NCBI RefSeq assembly: GCF_001975705.1
Contig: NZ_CP015093.1
Location: 4,182,391-4,246,390, forward strand
Origin: Salipiger abyssi
GTDB taxonomy: Bacteria; Pseudomonadota; Alphaproteobacteria; Rhodobacterales; Rhodobacteraceae
DNA: 64,000 bases
Direction: 5' to 3'
This document shows positions 62,115 through 64,000 of this stretch, in pieces. Each line of letters starts with the position of its first letter. Positions within the stretch are counted from its first letter, which is position 1. Below the pieces are notes generated by a model. That model was not told where the DNA came from and made no database searches. It saw only the letters and a list, made by a program, of their open reading frames with translations. A program made the translations under genes and the position numbers.

Positions 62115-64000
62115 GGTGTGACTTCCTTTTCTTCAAGGTCGATGTCGGCGTCCTCAACAACAGCGGAGGCCGGAGATGCCCCCTCTGCGTCGATGGCGAG
62201 ATTGGTGAGGTCGGGGATCAGGTCGGCGGCCCAATCGAGGCCATGCGCCTTCAGCCAGGCGGCGAGGAAGCCGTCTTGGCCGTGCCCGGCGCAGATCTCG
62301 GCAATCAGCGCCTGATCCGATTTGGACGATGCCGCGCAGAGTGCCAGTCCGACATCGCTGAGACCCAGCTCGAACAGCCGGTTGCCGCGCCGCGACTGGC
62401 AGTAGTAGTCGCGTTTGGGCGTGGCCCGCGCGAGGATCTCGATCTGCCGGTCATTTAGGCCGAAGCGGCGATAGATGGCCGTAATCTGCGGCTCGATGGC
62501 CCGCTCGTTGGGCAACAGGAGCCGTGTCGGGCAGCTTTCGATGATCGCAGGCGCGATGGTACTGCCATCAATGTCGCTAAGGCTCTGCGTCGCGAAGATC
62601 ACCGAGGCGTTCTTCTTCCTCAGCGTCTTCAGCCATTCGCGGAGCTGCTCCGCGAAGGCATCGTCATCGAGCGCGAGCCAGCCCTCGTCGATGATGAGCA
62701 GCGTGGGGCGTCCATCGAGCTGATCGCCGATCCGGTGGAACAGGTATGAGAGGACGGCGGGCGCCGCGCCGGTTCCCACCAGCCCCTCGATCTCGAAGGC
62801 CTGCACATCCGCCGATCCCAGTTGTTCGGTCTCGGCATCGAGCAGCCGGCCATAGGGCCCCCCGACGCAATATGCGCGCAGCGCCTGCTTCAGATTGTTG
62901 GACTGCAGCAGGACCGCGAGGCCGGTCATGGTCCGCTCCGCGACAGGGGCCGAGGCCAGCGAGGTCAGTGCCGTCCAGATATGTTCCTTCACATCGGGGG
63001 TAATCTGGATGTTCTCACGCGTCAGGATGGCGACGATCCAGTCGGCCGCCCAGGCGCGCTCCGACGTCTCGTGAATGCGGGCCAGCGGCTGTAGTGAGAC
63101 GGAACTCTCGGCCGCGTCGGTCAGTTCTCCGCCGAGGTCATGCCAGTCGCCGCCCATCGCGAGCGAAGCGGCGCGGATCGAGCCGCCGAAGTCGAAGGCG
63201 AAGATCTGGCTGCGCGAGTACCGCCGGAACTGAAGCGCCATCAGCGCCAGCAACACGGACTTGCCGGCGCCGGTCGGGCCGACGACGAGCGTGTGACCGA
63301 CATCCCCGACATGCAGAGAAAACCGGAACGGAGTGGAGCCTTCGGTCCTGGCGTAGAGCAACGGAGCGTCGCCGAAATGCTCATCCTGCGCCTCGCCCGC
63401 CCAGACCGCCGAGAGCGGGATCATATGGGCGAGATTCAATGTGCTGATCGGAGGCTGCCGGACATTGGCATAGGCATGCCCGGGCAGACTTCCGAGCCAG
63501 GCATCGACGGCGTTGACCGTCTCGGCCATGACGCTGAAATCGCGGGACTGGACGATCTTCTCGACCAGCCGCAGCTTCTCGTCGGCGCGGCGAACGTCCT
63601 CGTCCCAGACCGTGATCGTGGCCGAGACATAGGCCATGCCAGCCAGATCAGCGCCGAGTTCCTGCAGGGCGATATCTGCGTCAGCGGCCTTGTTCGCGGC
63701 ATCGTATCGACCAGCGCGGATTGCTCGTTGGTCATCACCTCCTTGAGGATCGCGCGATGCTCTTACGCTTGGCAAACCACTGACGGCGTATCCGGGTCAG
63801 CAGCTTCGTCGCATCCAGCTTGTCCATGAGGATGGCCCGGTCGACCAGCGATAGGGAAAGGCCAGCCGGTTCAACTCGTCGAGCAGGCCCGGGTCGTGGC
63901 CGCCGGGAAAAGCCGTGATCGTCAGGACACGGAGATGATGATCGCCCAGACGCGGCTCCAGCCCACCGGCCAGCGGCTGGTCGGGCAAGAGCGCGTCGAG
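62111..64000 (-). pseudogene. trbE: Conjugal transfer ATPase TrbE (VirB4-like), frame broken three times, 5' end outside window
   Basis: The main open part (62111 to about 63703) holds the ATPase core: VVGPTGAGKSVLLALMALQF (Walker A), LLIIDEGWLALDDDAF (Walker B), ATQSLSDIDGSTIAP. Upstream the TrbE sequence continues but in three other frames: KEVMTNEQSALVDT, then RAILMDKLDATKLLTRIRRQW, then PDQPLAGGLEPRLGDHHLRV. Adding one base near each of 63703, 63754 and 63840 joins all four. Three one-base losses within 140 bases may reflect poor sequence rather than true decay. If real, transfer would be lost. Confidence 0.85.

Overview
The window looks like a chromosome segment of a GC-rich alphaproteobacterium of the Rhodobacteraceae (Roseobacter/Salipiger-type). 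The reasons are the conserved run aroA-cmk-rpsA-ihfB-lapA-trpF, the soxB/D/A/G sarcosine oxidase genes, ccmI-ruvX-DUF1289, small rpmJ and L28 genes, and a gene-end motif (GAGTATTT...AAAGATGAAG) that recurs between genes. All family names here are from reading the translations; no database search was run.

Bases 1 to about 38,520 are ordinary backbone. They hold lpxK (cut by the window edge), an N-formylglutamate amidohydrolase, tRNA-Val(GAC), rpmJ, a transglutaminase-like protein, the trpF-to-aroA cluster (minus strand), trmB, a DUF1353 lipoprotein, a tyrosine phosphatase, a sirtuin (cobB), a PCu(A)C copper chaperone, rpmB, meaB, hrpB, gnd, argD-argF, a hybrid histidine kinase, truA, a Nudix-PiT phosphate pair, sodB, the sarcosine oxidase genes (split by a foreign-looking insert), ccmI-ruvX-DUF1289 and dusA.

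From the 5' end of dusA (about 38,522) to beyond the right edge there is a mobile island. It opens with a tyrosine recombinase transcribed divergently from dusA, which fits the described class of islands that integrate in dusA. Bases 40,100-55,500 are a stress-tolerance cargo resembling the transmissible locus of stress tolerance of other proteobacteria: four small heat-shock proteins, a ClpK/ClpG-type disaggregase, FtsH, an HtpX-like M48 protease, a KefB-like antiporter and an SPW membrane protein. It also has less usual members: an RNA polymerase omega-like protein, two NDUFS4-domain proteins, a glycosyltransferase and a glycogen-debranching enzyme. Bases 56,600-64,000 are a trb conjugation operon (trbE-J-K-L-F-G-I plus DUF2274), so the island is probably an integrative conjugative element whose far end lies outside the window.

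The strongest candidate for a little-described system is the four-gene operon 42,088 to 40,150: hsp20, an NDUFS4-domain fusion, an omega-like subunit and an SPW protein. It has an RpoH-type promoter and a leader whose last hairpin has the features of a ROSE RNA thermometer. Several reading-frame defects (trpF tail, second hsp20 N-terminus, three in trbE) may be real mutations or assembly errors.
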